Assembly: GCF_015999335.1 (NCBI RefSeq)
Contig: NZ_JAEACP010000010.1
Span: 1 to 64,000 of the forward strand
From: Tabrizicola soli
GTDB taxonomy: Bacteria > Pseudomonadota > Alphaproteobacteria > Rhodobacterales > Rhodobacteraceae
Length of the DNA: 64,000 nt
Direction of reading: 5' to 3'
Shown: in pieces, positions 52,634 to 59,725 of the stretch
Numbering within the stretch: the stretch's first letter is position 1
Layout: each line of letters opens with the position of its first letter
The notes under the pieces: generated by a model
Databases searched by the model: none
What the model was told of the DNA's origin: nothing
The model's input: only the letters and a program-made list of their open reading frames with translations
Position numbers and translations under genes: made by a program

Positions 52634-52848
52634 GTTCTTCCTCCCATGGATGACGTTCTGATTCCAGTTGTTGCAACAATCGGGTCGCTACGCAAACAAA
52701 TCAATCACAAAATACAGGCAATATACAAGACTTATTCAAGATTCCGGATTGCGGATCGGATCGGGCCGAAGGGGCTGGACCTCCCTGCCCTTTTGCATTC
52801 TTGTTGTATGCAGATATTCCGCCACATACCAGACAGGAGGCAGGCGCC
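52634..52848. promoter_or_regulatory. Divergent control region of the hydroxyproline operons
   Basis: 215 bp between the binding-protein gene (minus) and the reductase gene (plus), clearly AT-rich. It holds the 12-bp palindrome TTGTTGCAACAA (52668-52679) just upstream of the binding-protein start and a partial TTGTTGTATGCA near 52798-52810. These resemble, but do not equal, the TTGTCGACAA site near the gntR gene, so control by that regulator is possible. Confidence 0.5.
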
Positions 52849-53877
52849 ATGGGCATGACATTCTCCGTCGCAACCCTTCAGGCCCGAGTCGAGGCCATCT
52901 TCCGCCGGGCCGGACTGAACCAGGTTCAGGCCGCGGCGCTTTCGCGGGTGATCGTCGCGGGCGAGCGCGACGCCTGCACCTCGCACGGGATCTATCGCAT
53001 CGAGGGCGTCCTGCGGACGGTCAAGGCCGGGAAGGTCAAGGCGGATGCGCTGCCGGTGCTGGACCGGGGCGAGGGGGCGATCCTGCGGGTGGACGCGGGC
53101 GGCGGGTTCTCCAACCCGGCCTTCGAGCTTGGCCTGCCGGTGCTGGCGGAGCGGGCGCGCGAACTGGGGCTTGCGGCGCTGGCGGTGAACGATTGCACGC
53201 ATTTCGCGGCCCTCTGGCCCGAGGTCGAGGCGATCACGGAACAGGGTCTGGCCGCGCTGGTCATGTGCCCGAGCTATGCCACGGTGGCCCCGGCGGGGGG
53301 CACGCGGCCGCTGCTGGGGACGAACCCGCTGGCCTTCGGCTGGCCCCGGCCGGGACGCGATCCCTATGTCTTCGACTTTGCCACCTCGGTGGCCGCGCGC
53401 GGCGAGATCGAGCTGCACCGGCGGGCGGGCAAGCCCCTGCCCGAGGGCTGGGCCATCGACGCGGAGGGGGAGCCGACCACCGATCCGGTTGCGGCGCTTG
53501 GCGGGGCGATGCTGACCTTCGGCGGGCACAAGGGCTCGGCGATCAGCACGATGGTCGAGCTTCTGGCGGGGGTGATGATCGGCGACCTGACCAGCCCCGA
53601 GGCGCTGGAGGCGCTGGGGACCACGACCCTCGCCCCCCGGCATGGCGAGCTGATCCTGGCGCTGTCGCCGGAGATGTTCGCCGCGGGCCGTCCGGGAGAT
53701 CCGTTCGCGCGGGCCGAGGTGCTGCTGCAGGCGATCACGGGACAGGGCGCGCGCCTGCCCTCGGCGCGGCGCTATGCCGCACGGGCGAAGTCGGTGGCCG
53801 AGGGCATCGCGCTGATGGCGGCGGAGGTCGAGCTTCTGGACCGGCTGCAGGAGCAGGGCCTGGACGGGGTGGCCTGA
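52849..53877 (+). CDS. Delta1-pyrroline-2-carboxylate reductase-like (Ldh_2/malate dehydrogenase-like family)
   Basis: 342 aa, ATG 52849 with ACAGGAGG upstream. An NAD(P)-dependent Ldh_2-fold enzyme: GERDACTSHGIYRIEG, AVNDCTHFAALWPEVE (catalytic His region), GTNPLAFGWPRPGRDPYVFDFATSVAARGE and FGGHKGSAISTMVELLAGVM. Relatives linked to AcnX or hydroxyproline racemase-family genes reduce delta1-pyrroline-2-carboxylate to L-proline. That fits the AcnX product here. Separate plus-strand unit, divergent from the importer operon. Confidence 0.85.
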   Translation: MGMTFSVATLQARVEAIFRRAGLNQVQAAALSRVIVAGERDACTSHGIYRIEGVLRTVKAGKVKADALPVLDRGEGAILRVDAGGGFSNPAFELGLPVLAERARELGLAALAVNDCTHFAALWPEVEAITEQGLAALVMCPSYATVAPAGGTRPLLGTNPLAFGWPRPGRDPYVFDFATSVAARGEIELHRRAGKPLPEGWAIDAEGEPTTDPVAALGGAMLTFGGHKGSAISTMVELLAGVMIGDLTSPEALEALGTTTLAPRHGELILALSPEMFAAGRPGDPFARAEVLLQAITGQGARLPSARRYAARAKSVAEGIALMAAEVELLDRLQEQGLDGVA

Positions 53878-53901
53878 CGGGCCGGAGGAGCGGGGAAAGG
53901 C

Positions 53902-53940
53902 TTGCTTTCAATCGGGCCGGGTGTATATATTGATGTATAT
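53902..53940 (+). promoter_or_regulatory. Promoter and repeat operator of the AbrB-Doc pair
   Basis: TTGCTT (53902-53907), 18 bp, TATATT (53926-53931). TGTATAT occurs at 53922-53928 and 53934-53940, so two direct repeats spaced 12 bp cover the -10, as expected for autorepression by an antitoxin. Confidence 0.6.
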
Positions 53941-53955
53941 CCACGGAGGCGTGTC

Positions 53956-54180
53956 ATGTTTGAAACCAGAATCCGAAAGGTCGGAAACTCGGCCGTCATG
54001 ACCCTGACGACGGACATGCTCGCCATCCTCGACGTGAGGGAAGGGGACACGCTCTTCGTCTTGCGCGGAGACGACGGCAGTCTGAAAATCACGCCGCACG
54101 ATCCGGCGGTCGCCGCCGCGCTGGCCGCAGCGGAGATCGTGATGGATGAAAACCGCGACCTGCTTCAGGCGTTGGCGTGA
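53956..54180 (+). CDS. AbrB/MazE-type antitoxin
   Basis: 74 aa, ATG 53956 with GGAGG upstream. Swapped-hairpin DNA-binding domain: TRIRKVGNSAVMTLTTDMLAILDVREGDTLFVLRGDDG. A short acidic C-terminal tail would neutralise the toxin. The downstream toxin is a Doc-type Fic protein whose start overlaps this stop (GTGA), so they form a pair. Doc is classically partnered by a Phd-fold antitoxin; here it is AbrB-fold. Confidence 0.85.
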   Translation: MFETRIRKVGNSAVMTLTTDMLAILDVREGDTLFVLRGDDGSLKITPHDPAVAAALAAAEIVMDENRDLLQALA

Positions 54181-54563
54181 GGGAACCCGTCTGGGTTCCG
54201 CTTGCCGCCGTCCTTGCCATCCATGATCGACAGATCGCCCGGCATGGCGGCGCGTCCGGGATGCGTGACCGGGCCCTTCTGGAGATGGGCTGCGCCCGCG
54301 CGATGAACCTTGCGGCCTATACCGACCCGGGGCTTGCGGGGATCGCCGCGGCCTATGCCTTTGGGATATCGAAGGCGCATGCCTTCGTGGATGGCAACAA
54401 GCGCACGGGGTTCGTGACGGCGCTCACCTTCCTGCGGCTGAATGGCTACTCTTTCCGCCCCGATACCATCGAAGGCGTCAGGATGATGGAGAACCTGGCG
54501 GCCGGGGAGGTCAGCGAGGCGGATTTCGCCAGGTGGCTGGCGACCGGCATGAGCGCGGTCTGA
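54177..54563 (+). CDS. doc: Doc-type Fic-domain toxin (death-on-curing)
   Basis: 128 aa from GTG 54177. The Fic core HAFVDGNKRTGF (H-x-F-x-D-G-N-K-R) near residues 66-77 is of the Doc subtype that phosphorylates EF-Tu rather than AMPylating. Upstream it has VLAIHDRQIARHGGASGMRDRALLEM, typical of Doc. The typical length agrees. Ends before a strong terminator shared with the convergent deaminase gene. Confidence 0.9.
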   Translation: MREPVWVPLAAVLAIHDRQIARHGGASGMRDRALLEMGCARAMNLAAYTDPGLAGIAAAYAFGISKAHAFVDGNKRTGFVTALTFLRLNGYSFRPDTIEGVRMMENLAAGEVSEADFARWLATGMSAV

Positions 54564-54583
54564 TTTCCACGAAGCGGAGATCA

Positions 54584-54609
54584 GGGCCCCGCTGGATCGC
54601 CAGCGGGGC
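54584..54609. terminator. Bidirectional rho-independent terminator
   Basis: GGCCCCGCTGG (54584-54594) pairs with CCAGCGGGGCC (54599-54609) around an ATCG tetraloop followed by TTTCG. It lies between the convergent doc and deaminase genes and has the same loop as the terminator at 9261. Confidence 0.88.
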
Positions 54610-54623
54610 CTTTCGTAATAGGC

Positions 54624-55586
54624 TCAGACCTTGCAGGCCTGCACGGCGCCGGGCAGCTTGCTCCATTCGGCATACCAGGTCTTGAACTGCGCCAGTTGCG
54701 CCTCGGCCCAGCCGCGCTGGCTGGGGGTCAGGGCGTCGGTCGGGTTCAGGTGCAGCGCATATTCGGCATCGCCCTGCAGGACCATCATGTGCTTGTAGTA
54801 GAGCACGAGATCGCCGCCCTCGTCCCAGGTGGACAGGACCTCCAGCGCCTCGCCCAGCTCCTGCGCGCGCTGGCGGGCATCGACGTCGCCCGCCGCGGCC
54901 GCCTTGGCCAGCGCAACGAAATGCAGGATCTCCTTCGGGATCACGTTGCCGATGCCGGTGATCGTGCCCGTCGCCCCGCATTTGACATAGCCGTGATAGA
55001 CGCCGGTATCGACGCCGGCCATCAGGATCACGTCGTCATCGGCGCTGGTGATATGCTCGGCCGCATAGCTCATCGCCTTGGCGCCGCCGAACTCCTTGAA
55101 GCCGAGGAGGTTCGGATGCTCGGCCCGCAGCGCGAAGAACAGGTCGGCCCGGGTCTCGAAACCGTAGTGCGGGCTGTTGTAGATCACCGCCGGAAGCTCG
55201 GGCGCGGCGGCGAGCAGGGCCTTGAAATGGTTGCGCTGCGCCACGGGCGAGGAGCCGCGCGACAAGACGCGGGGGATCAGCATCAGCCCCGCCGCGCCGA
55301 CCTTCTGGGCATGGGCGGCATGGGCCACGGCGGTGGCGGAGTTCACCGCGCCCGTGCCCACGATCACCGGGACGCCGGCCTTGACCAGGCGCTCCACGCC
55401 CTCCATCCGCTGGGCGTCGGTCAGGAGGGGCCAGTCCCCCATCGAGCCGCAATAGACCACGCCGGTCATGCCGGCGGCCATCAGCTCCTGCCCCTTGCGC
55501 ACCAGCGCGTCGAAATCGGGGGTGCGGTCCGCCTTGCAGGGCGTCATCAGCGCGGGGATCACGCCCCGGAAAATCGCCGTATCCAT
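54624..55586 (-). CDS. Delta1-pyrroline-4-hydroxy-2-carboxylate deaminase-like (DHDPS/NAL family)
   Basis: 320 aa from ATG 55586, AAGGAG upstream. TIM-barrel class I aldolase family: FRGVIPALMTPCKADRTPDFDALVRKG, VIYNSPHYGFETR (Tyr136) and the Schiff-base Lys164 in LGFKEFGGAK. In hydroxyproline catabolism this family deaminates and dehydrates the D-hydroxyproline dehydrogenase product to 2-oxoglutarate semialdehyde. Context supports that. No semialdehyde dehydrogenase gene is in the window. A perfect palindrome 78 bp upstream is the likely regulator site. Confidence 0.86.
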   Translation of the reverse strand: MDTAIFRGVIPALMTPCKADRTPDFDALVRKGQELMAAGMTGVVYCGSMGDWPLLTDAQRMEGVERLVKAGVPVIVGTGAVNSATAVAHAAHAQKVGAAGLMLIPRVLSRGSSPVAQRNHFKALLAAAPELPAVIYNSPHYGFETRADLFFALRAEHPNLLGFKEFGGAKAMSYAAEHITSADDDVILMAGVDTGVYHGYVKCGATGTITGIGNVIPKEILHFVALAKAAAAGDVDARQRAQELGEALEVLSTWDEGGDLVLYYKHMMVLQGDAEYALHLNPTDALTPSQRGWAEAQLAQFKTWYAEWSKLPGAVQACKV

Positions 55587-55663
55587 ATCGGAACTCCTTG
55601 TCATGCGCGTTGACCATGCGTCGGCCGGGGCCGAATCTCCCCGCCATGATAGCTTTTGCATTT

Positions 55664-55679
55664 TTCTTGTCGACAAGAA
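55664..55679. promoter_or_regulatory. Candidate GntR operator
   Basis: TTCTTGTCGACAAGAA is a perfect 16-bp palindrome located between the gntR 3' end and the deaminase start. TTGTCGAC recurs at 56423-56430, before gntR. FadR/FCD-subfamily regulators bind TTGTNNACAA-like sites, so repression of both genes is probable. Confidence 0.7.
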
Positions 55680-55688
55680 TCCGCGGCG

Positions 55689-56396
55689 CTAGAGCGGAAC
55701 CCTCTGGCGTTCGTCGCGGGCGAAGAGCTTCTGGATCTGGCGCACGATCTGGTCGGCATGGGCGCTGGCGATCCGGTCGCAAAGCGCCACGTCCCGCGCG
55801 GCGATGGCGGCGATCATCGCCTCGTGCTCGTCGACATATTCCTGGGGCAGGCGGTCGTCGAAGGATTGGTAATAGAGCCGCAGGATCCGCCGCCCCTCGT
55901 TCAGGAGCCGCAGCGTGAGGGTGGTGAAATAGGGATTGCGCCCCGCCTCGGCGATGGCGGCGTGAAGCTCGCGGTTGATGGCGATCATCGCCAGCGCGTC
56001 CTGCGCGGCGACGGCGGCGGCATAGTCGGCCTGGTGGGCGCGGATCCTCACAAGGTCTTCCGGCCGGTGATACTGGGCCGCGAGGCGGGTCGTGACCCGA
56101 TACATCAGCGTGATCGCGTCATAGAAGGTGTGCAGGTTCAGCACGTCGATGGTCGCCACCATGGCCGAGCGGTTGGGCAACGTCTCGACCAGCCCTTCCC
56201 CTGCCAGGCGGACCAGCGCCTCGCGGATCGGGGTGCGCGACATGCCGAAACGCTCGGCCAGCTGGACCTCGTCGATATGGGTGCCGGGCGCGAGCTTCAG
56301 ATTCAGGATCTCGTCGCGCAGCATCTCGTAGACGACTTTCACCCCCGAGCCGCGCTTGCGCTCGGGAAGGCCGCCCTCACCACCGTCAGTCGTCAT
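55689..56396 (-). CDS. GntR-family regulator (FadR/FCD subfamily) of hydroxyproline use
   Basis: 235 aa from ATG 56396 (a TTG at 56408 is possible; neither has a clear ribosome site). Winged helix ~20-85: VVYEMLRDEILNLKLAPGTHIDEVQLAERFGMSRTPIREALVRLAGEGLVETLPNR. C-terminal all-helical FCD ligand domain with INRELHAAIAEAGRNPYF and the metal-type His in EHEAMIAAI and SAHADQI. Adjacent to the deaminase gene and the matching palindromes, so it likely represses the hydroxyproline genes until substrate or an intermediate binds. Confidence 0.88.
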   Translation of the reverse strand: MTTDGGEGGLPERKRGSGVKVVYEMLRDEILNLKLAPGTHIDEVQLAERFGMSRTPIREALVRLAGEGLVETLPNRSAMVATIDVLNLHTFYDAITLMYRVTTRLAAQYHRPEDLVRIRAHQADYAAAVAAQDALAMIAINRELHAAIAEAGRNPYFTTLTLRLLNEGRRILRLYYQSFDDRLPQEYVDEHEAMIAAIAARDVALCDRIASAHADQIVRQIQKLFARDERQRVPL

Positions 56397-56422
56397 GCGA
56401 ACACCCAAGGCCGGGAAACATT

Positions 56423-56430
56423 TTGTCGAC
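56423..56430. promoter_or_regulatory. Second GntR site (half palindrome) before gntR
   Basis: TTGTCGAC here repeats eight of the ten core bases (TTGTCGACAA) of the 55664 palindrome, 26 bp upstream of the gntR start; suggests autoregulation. Confidence 0.45.
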
Positions 56431-56493
56431 GCGGAAAATACAGCGTTGCCGGGTGGGTGGCAACCGCCGCCCCTCGGGTGGAGGACAGGGCCG

Positions 56494-57441
56494 TCAGCGC
56501 GGTTCGGCGGCCAGGCGTTCGGCCACGACCTCGTTGACGATGAGGACGGTGGGGCGCAGGAGCTTCATCGCGGCGCGGATCACGGTCAGCTTGTGCCAGC
56601 CGCCCGAGGCCAGCACGATCTGCCTTGTGCCGCGCAGCGACAGGGGATCGACGGCCAGCACGCGCCTGTTGACCGGATGGTCGATCACATTGCCCTCGGC
56701 GTCGATGAAATGGCACAGAAGGTCACCCACCGCGCCGGCGGCTTCCAGCGAGGCGATCTCGTCGCGGGTGAGAAGGCCGTATTCCGAAAAGACCGAATGG
56801 GGGGTCAGGTCGCCGACGGACAGCACGGCCATGTCCAGCGATTGCGCGCGGGTGAAGACCTCGGCGATGCCGGGATGGGCCATCAGCGCCTCACGCGTGC
56901 GGGGGTCGGGGGCGTAGACGGGCGCGGCGAGCATGTAACATTCGGCGGACAGCCGGTCGGCGACGCGCCAGGCGAATTCGGAGGGGTTGATCGCGCTGAC
57001 CCGGGTCAGGCCGCCCAGCATCGACAGGACCTTCACCCCGTCCGCCGGGCGCGGCTCGATCGCGGGGACGCCGGAGGTGAGCGTCTTGCCCCAGCCGAGG
57101 CCCACGGTCATGTTCGCGGTCACGGCCTGAGACATGTAGGCGCCGACCTCGGCCCCGATGATCTCGCGCAGGCGGTTCGGATCCTGCGGCTCGGGGACGA
57201 CGATGGCGCGGGTCAGGCTCCAGCGGCTTTCCAGCTCGCGCTCAAGCTCCACGCAGCGCGACATGCGGGTGGTGACGCGGATCTGCACGGTGCCGTCCTG
57301 GCGCGCGGCGGCAAGGGTGCGCAGGACGCGGGAACGGTTCATGCCGACGAGGTTCGCCACCTCGTCCTGGGTCATGCCTTCGACGTAGTAGAGCCAGGCG
57401 ATCCGGGTTTTCACGTCGTCGTTCACGTCTGCCGTCGTCAC
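56494..57441 (-). CDS. SorC-family sugar/polyol-responsive regulator 1
   Basis: 315 aa from GTG 57441 with GGAGG at ideal spacing. N-terminal HTH (RIAWLYYVEGMTQDEVANLVGMNRSRVLRTLAAAR), then the sugar-binding domain with VGLGWGKTLTSG, LGGLTRVSAINPSEFAWRVADRL and IDHPVNRRVLAVDP. Same class as SorC, DeoR-like central glycolytic regulators and EryD of erythritol catabolism. Downstream of the PfkB kinase on the same strand and paralogous to the regulator at 61298. Confidence 0.88.
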   Translation of the reverse strand: MTTADVNDDVKTRIAWLYYVEGMTQDEVANLVGMNRSRVLRTLAAARQDGTVQIRVTTRMSRCVELERELESRWSLTRAIVVPEPQDPNRLREIIGAEVGAYMSQAVTANMTVGLGWGKTLTSGVPAIEPRPADGVKVLSMLGGLTRVSAINPSEFAWRVADRLSAECYMLAAPVYAPDPRTREALMAHPGIAEVFTRAQSLDMAVLSVGDLTPHSVFSEYGLLTRDEIASLEAAGAVGDLLCHFIDAEGNVIDHPVNRRVLAVDPLSLRGTRQIVLASGGWHKLTVIRAAMKLLRPTVLIVNEVVAERLAAEPR

Positions 57442-57533
57442 TTTGGGCCTCCACGCGCAAGCCGGCGGCCAGCGGGGCCGCACATTTGTCGCAACATGGA
57501 AGGTTATGTCACGCGCCGCAAGGGCGCAGGGGA

Positions 57534-58481
57534 TCAGGCCGCCTTGACCGAGCAGGCGCGCATGAAGGCGATGGTGTCGGCCAGCGAGACCACGCCCGCC
57601 TGGCTGCCGAGCCCGGTCGCGTTCAGCGCCGAGGAGGCCTGGGCAAGGCGGACCGAATCCTGCGGACTGAAGCCGTTCAGCAGGCCCGCCGCGAAGCCCG
57701 CGTTGAACACGTCGCCGCAGCCGCAGGTGCAGCGGACATCGACGGCGAAGGCGGGGATGCGGAAGCTCAGGCCGGTCTTGTCGCGGTAATAGGCGCCGTC
57801 GCCGCCCAGGGTGAAGATGCAGGCCCCGGCGCCGCGCTCCATGAAGAAGGCGGCCATGGCGTCGAGATCGGTCAGGCCGGTCAGGGCCTGCGCCTCCTCG
57901 ACCGAGGGGATGAAATAGTCGGTATGGGGCAAGACGGCCGCGACATCGGGCAGGTCGGCGGGAGAGCCGGCGAAGATGTCCACGGTGGTGATGCAGCCGC
58001 GCGCCCTGGCATGGGCCATCAGCGCGGCGTTGGGCGCCCCGTCCATCGCATCCATCAGCCCGACGCCGCCAAGGTGGAAGACGCGGGTGTCGGTGACGCG
58101 GTCGAACTCCGCTTCCGGGACCACGAAATGCCCGGTCGCGCCCTTGAGGTGCAGTGCCGGGCGCGAGCCGTCGGTGCGGGTCAGCACGATGGAGGAAGAG
58201 GTCGGGATCCCCTCCAGCCGCTGCAGTCCCGAGGTGTCGATGCCGAAGCTTTCCAGCCGCGCCACGGCCCAGTCGCCCATCATGTCGCGGCCGTAGCCGC
58301 CGACGGCCAGCGTCTTCAGGCCAAGCTTCGCGCCGACGATGGCGGCGGTGCCCGCCGCGCCCGAGACGGCGAGGGTCAGGTCCTGGATGAAGCTGGTGCC
58401 ACCGCCGGGCGGAATCCCGGACACCGGCCAACCCAGGCAGTCGAAGGTGTAGAACCCGACCGAGACGTAATCGTAGCGCAT
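57534..58481 (-). CDS. PfkB-family carbohydrate/polyol kinase
   Basis: 315 aa from ATG 58481 with GGGGGGAA upstream; the open frame continues upstream without support. Ribokinase fold: PPGGGTSFIQDLTLAVSGAAGTAAIVGAKLG near the N-terminus, IPTSSSIVLTRTDGSRPALHLKG (lid), TVDIFAGSPADLPDVAAVLPHTDYFIPSVEEAQAL, and the catalytic loop CGCGDVFNAGFAAGL (Asp as base). It would phosphorylate a sugar or polyol. Divergent from the dehydrogenase operon across a 212-bp control region, 92 bp before SorC 1. Substrate unknown. Confidence 0.86.
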   Translation of the reverse strand: MRYDYVSVGFYTFDCLGWPVSGIPPGGGTSFIQDLTLAVSGAAGTAAIVGAKLGLKTLAVGGYGRDMMGDWAVARLESFGIDTSGLQRLEGIPTSSSIVLTRTDGSRPALHLKGATGHFVVPEAEFDRVTDTRVFHLGGVGLMDAMDGAPNAALMAHARARGCITTVDIFAGSPADLPDVAAVLPHTDYFIPSVEEAQALTGLTDLDAMAAFFMERGAGACIFTLGGDGAYYRDKTGLSFRIPAFAVDVRCTCGCGDVFNAGFAAGLLNGFSPQDSVRLAQASSALNATGLGSQAGVVSLADTIAFMRACSVKAA

Positions 58482-58693
58482 GGCAATTCCCCCCTTGGCC
58501 GCGCCAGTATTCTGAACATTTGCGATATTGTCAATAATTATGTGCAGCGATACCCGGGGAGGGTCGGCGGTTTCGATTGGCTGTGCGGGCCTTCGCGCGC
58601 AAGGGTCCGGAGTGGAGGGAAGGCTTTTGAAGTTTGGTGTTGCGCAAAAGTAAAATCTATGTGCATATTGTGCAAACCATGCAGGAGGCCGAT
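58482..58693. promoter_or_regulatory. Divergent control region of the polyol operons
   Basis: AT-rich patches contain TGAACATTTGC (from 58513) and GTGCATATTGTGC (from 58661), near-symmetric half-sites of the kind SorC regulators bind. TGAACATTT recurs at 62341 in front of the DRL gene. The 58630-58680 part is very close to the alcohol-dehydrogenase start. Confidence 0.5.
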
Positions 58694-59725
58694 GTGAAGG
58701 CTGCAATACTCCATGCCCCGAACCGGATGCTTCTGGACGTGGCGGCCGATCCGGTCACCGAAGCCGGAGACCTGGTGCTGCGGGTCAAGGCGGCGACGAT
58801 CTGCGGCACCGACATCCGCGTCTTTCGCGGCCGCAAGACTGCCGGGATCCGCTATCCCTCGATCATCGGGCACGAGTTTTCCGGCGAGGTCGTCTCGGGC
58901 CCCTCGCCCTTCCGGCCCGGCCAGCGCGTCGGCGTCTGCCCGGCGATTCCCTGCGGCCGCTGCCCGCAATGCCTGCGCGGGCGCGAGAACCTGTGCCCGG
59001 AGCTGCAGGCCATCGGCTATGAGATCGACGGGGCCTTCGCCGAGTTCATCCGCATCCCGGCCCGCGCGGTGGAGCTGGGCAATGTGCATCTCCTGCCCGA
59101 TCGGGTGAGCCATGACGAGGCGGCGCTGATCGAGCCCCTGGCCTGCGTGCTGAACGGGCAGAACAAGGTGGGGCTGCGGCAGGGCGATACGGTGGCGATC
59201 CTGGGGGCGGGGCCGATCGGGACGCTGCATGTCAAGCTTGCGCGGCTGCGCGGGGCGGGGCGGGTGATCGTCTCGGAGCCCAACGCGGCGCGGCGGGCGG
59301 CGGCGCTGGCGGCGGGGGCGGACGTGATGCTGGACCCGACGGCGGGCGACCTGAGCGCGGCCGTCCGGGCCGAGACGCGGGGGCTGGGGGCGGATGTGGT
59401 GATCTGCGCCATCGGGATCCCGGCGCTGGCCTCGCAGGCGGTGGGCCTGGCGGCGAAGGGCGGGCGGGTCAGCCTGTTCGCGGGATTCTCCAAGGGCGAA
59501 ATGGGCAACCTGGACGTCAATGCGATCCATTATGAGGAATTGCGCCTGACCGGGGCCTTCGGCCTGTCGCGCAAGGACTACGAGGATGCGCTGCACATGA
59601 TCGCCGATGGCCGGATCGAGGTGCGGGACATGATCACGCATCGCTATGGGCTGGATGAGGTCGGGGCCGCCTTCGACATGGCGGAAAGCGGGGCGGCGAT
59701 GAAGGTGGCGATTGCCGATGGCTGA
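58694..59725 (+). CDS. Zinc-dependent medium-chain alcohol/polyol dehydrogenase
   Basis: 343 aa from GTG 58694 (VKAAILHAP) because AGGAGG sits five bases upstream; ATG 58679 is in frame but lies before the ribosome site. Catalytic zinc ligands: Cys in ICGTDIR and the GHEFSGEV His/Glu pair. Structural-zinc cysteines are in CPAIPCGRCPQCLRGRENLC. NAD-binding VAILGAGPIGTLHVKLA is followed by an acidic residue (SEPN), favouring NAD. It resembles sorbitol/threonine-dehydrogenase-type enzymes acting on polyols. First gene of the plus-strand operon. Confidence 0.9.
   Translation: MKAAILHAPNRMLLDVAADPVTEAGDLVLRVKAATICGTDIRVFRGRKTAGIRYPSIIGHEFSGEVVSGPSPFRPGQRVGVCPAIPCGRCPQCLRGRENLCPELQAIGYEIDGAFAEFIRIPARAVELGNVHLLPDRVSHDEAALIEPLACVLNGQNKVGLRQGDTVAILGAGPIGTLHVKLARLRGAGRVIVSEPNAARRAAALAAGADVMLDPTAGDLSAAVRAETRGLGADVVICAIGIPALASQAVGLAAKGGRVSLFAGFSKGEMGNLDVNAIHYEELRLTGAFGLSRKDYEDALHMIADGRIEVRDMITHRYGLDEVGAAFDMAESGAAMKVAIADG

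Noticed and set aside
56494-58431. A 645-codon frame suggesting a kinase-regulator fusion
   Set aside because: The N-terminal part is an out-of-frame reading of the PfkB kinase; GTG 57441 has an ideal GGAGG site and begins the regulator.
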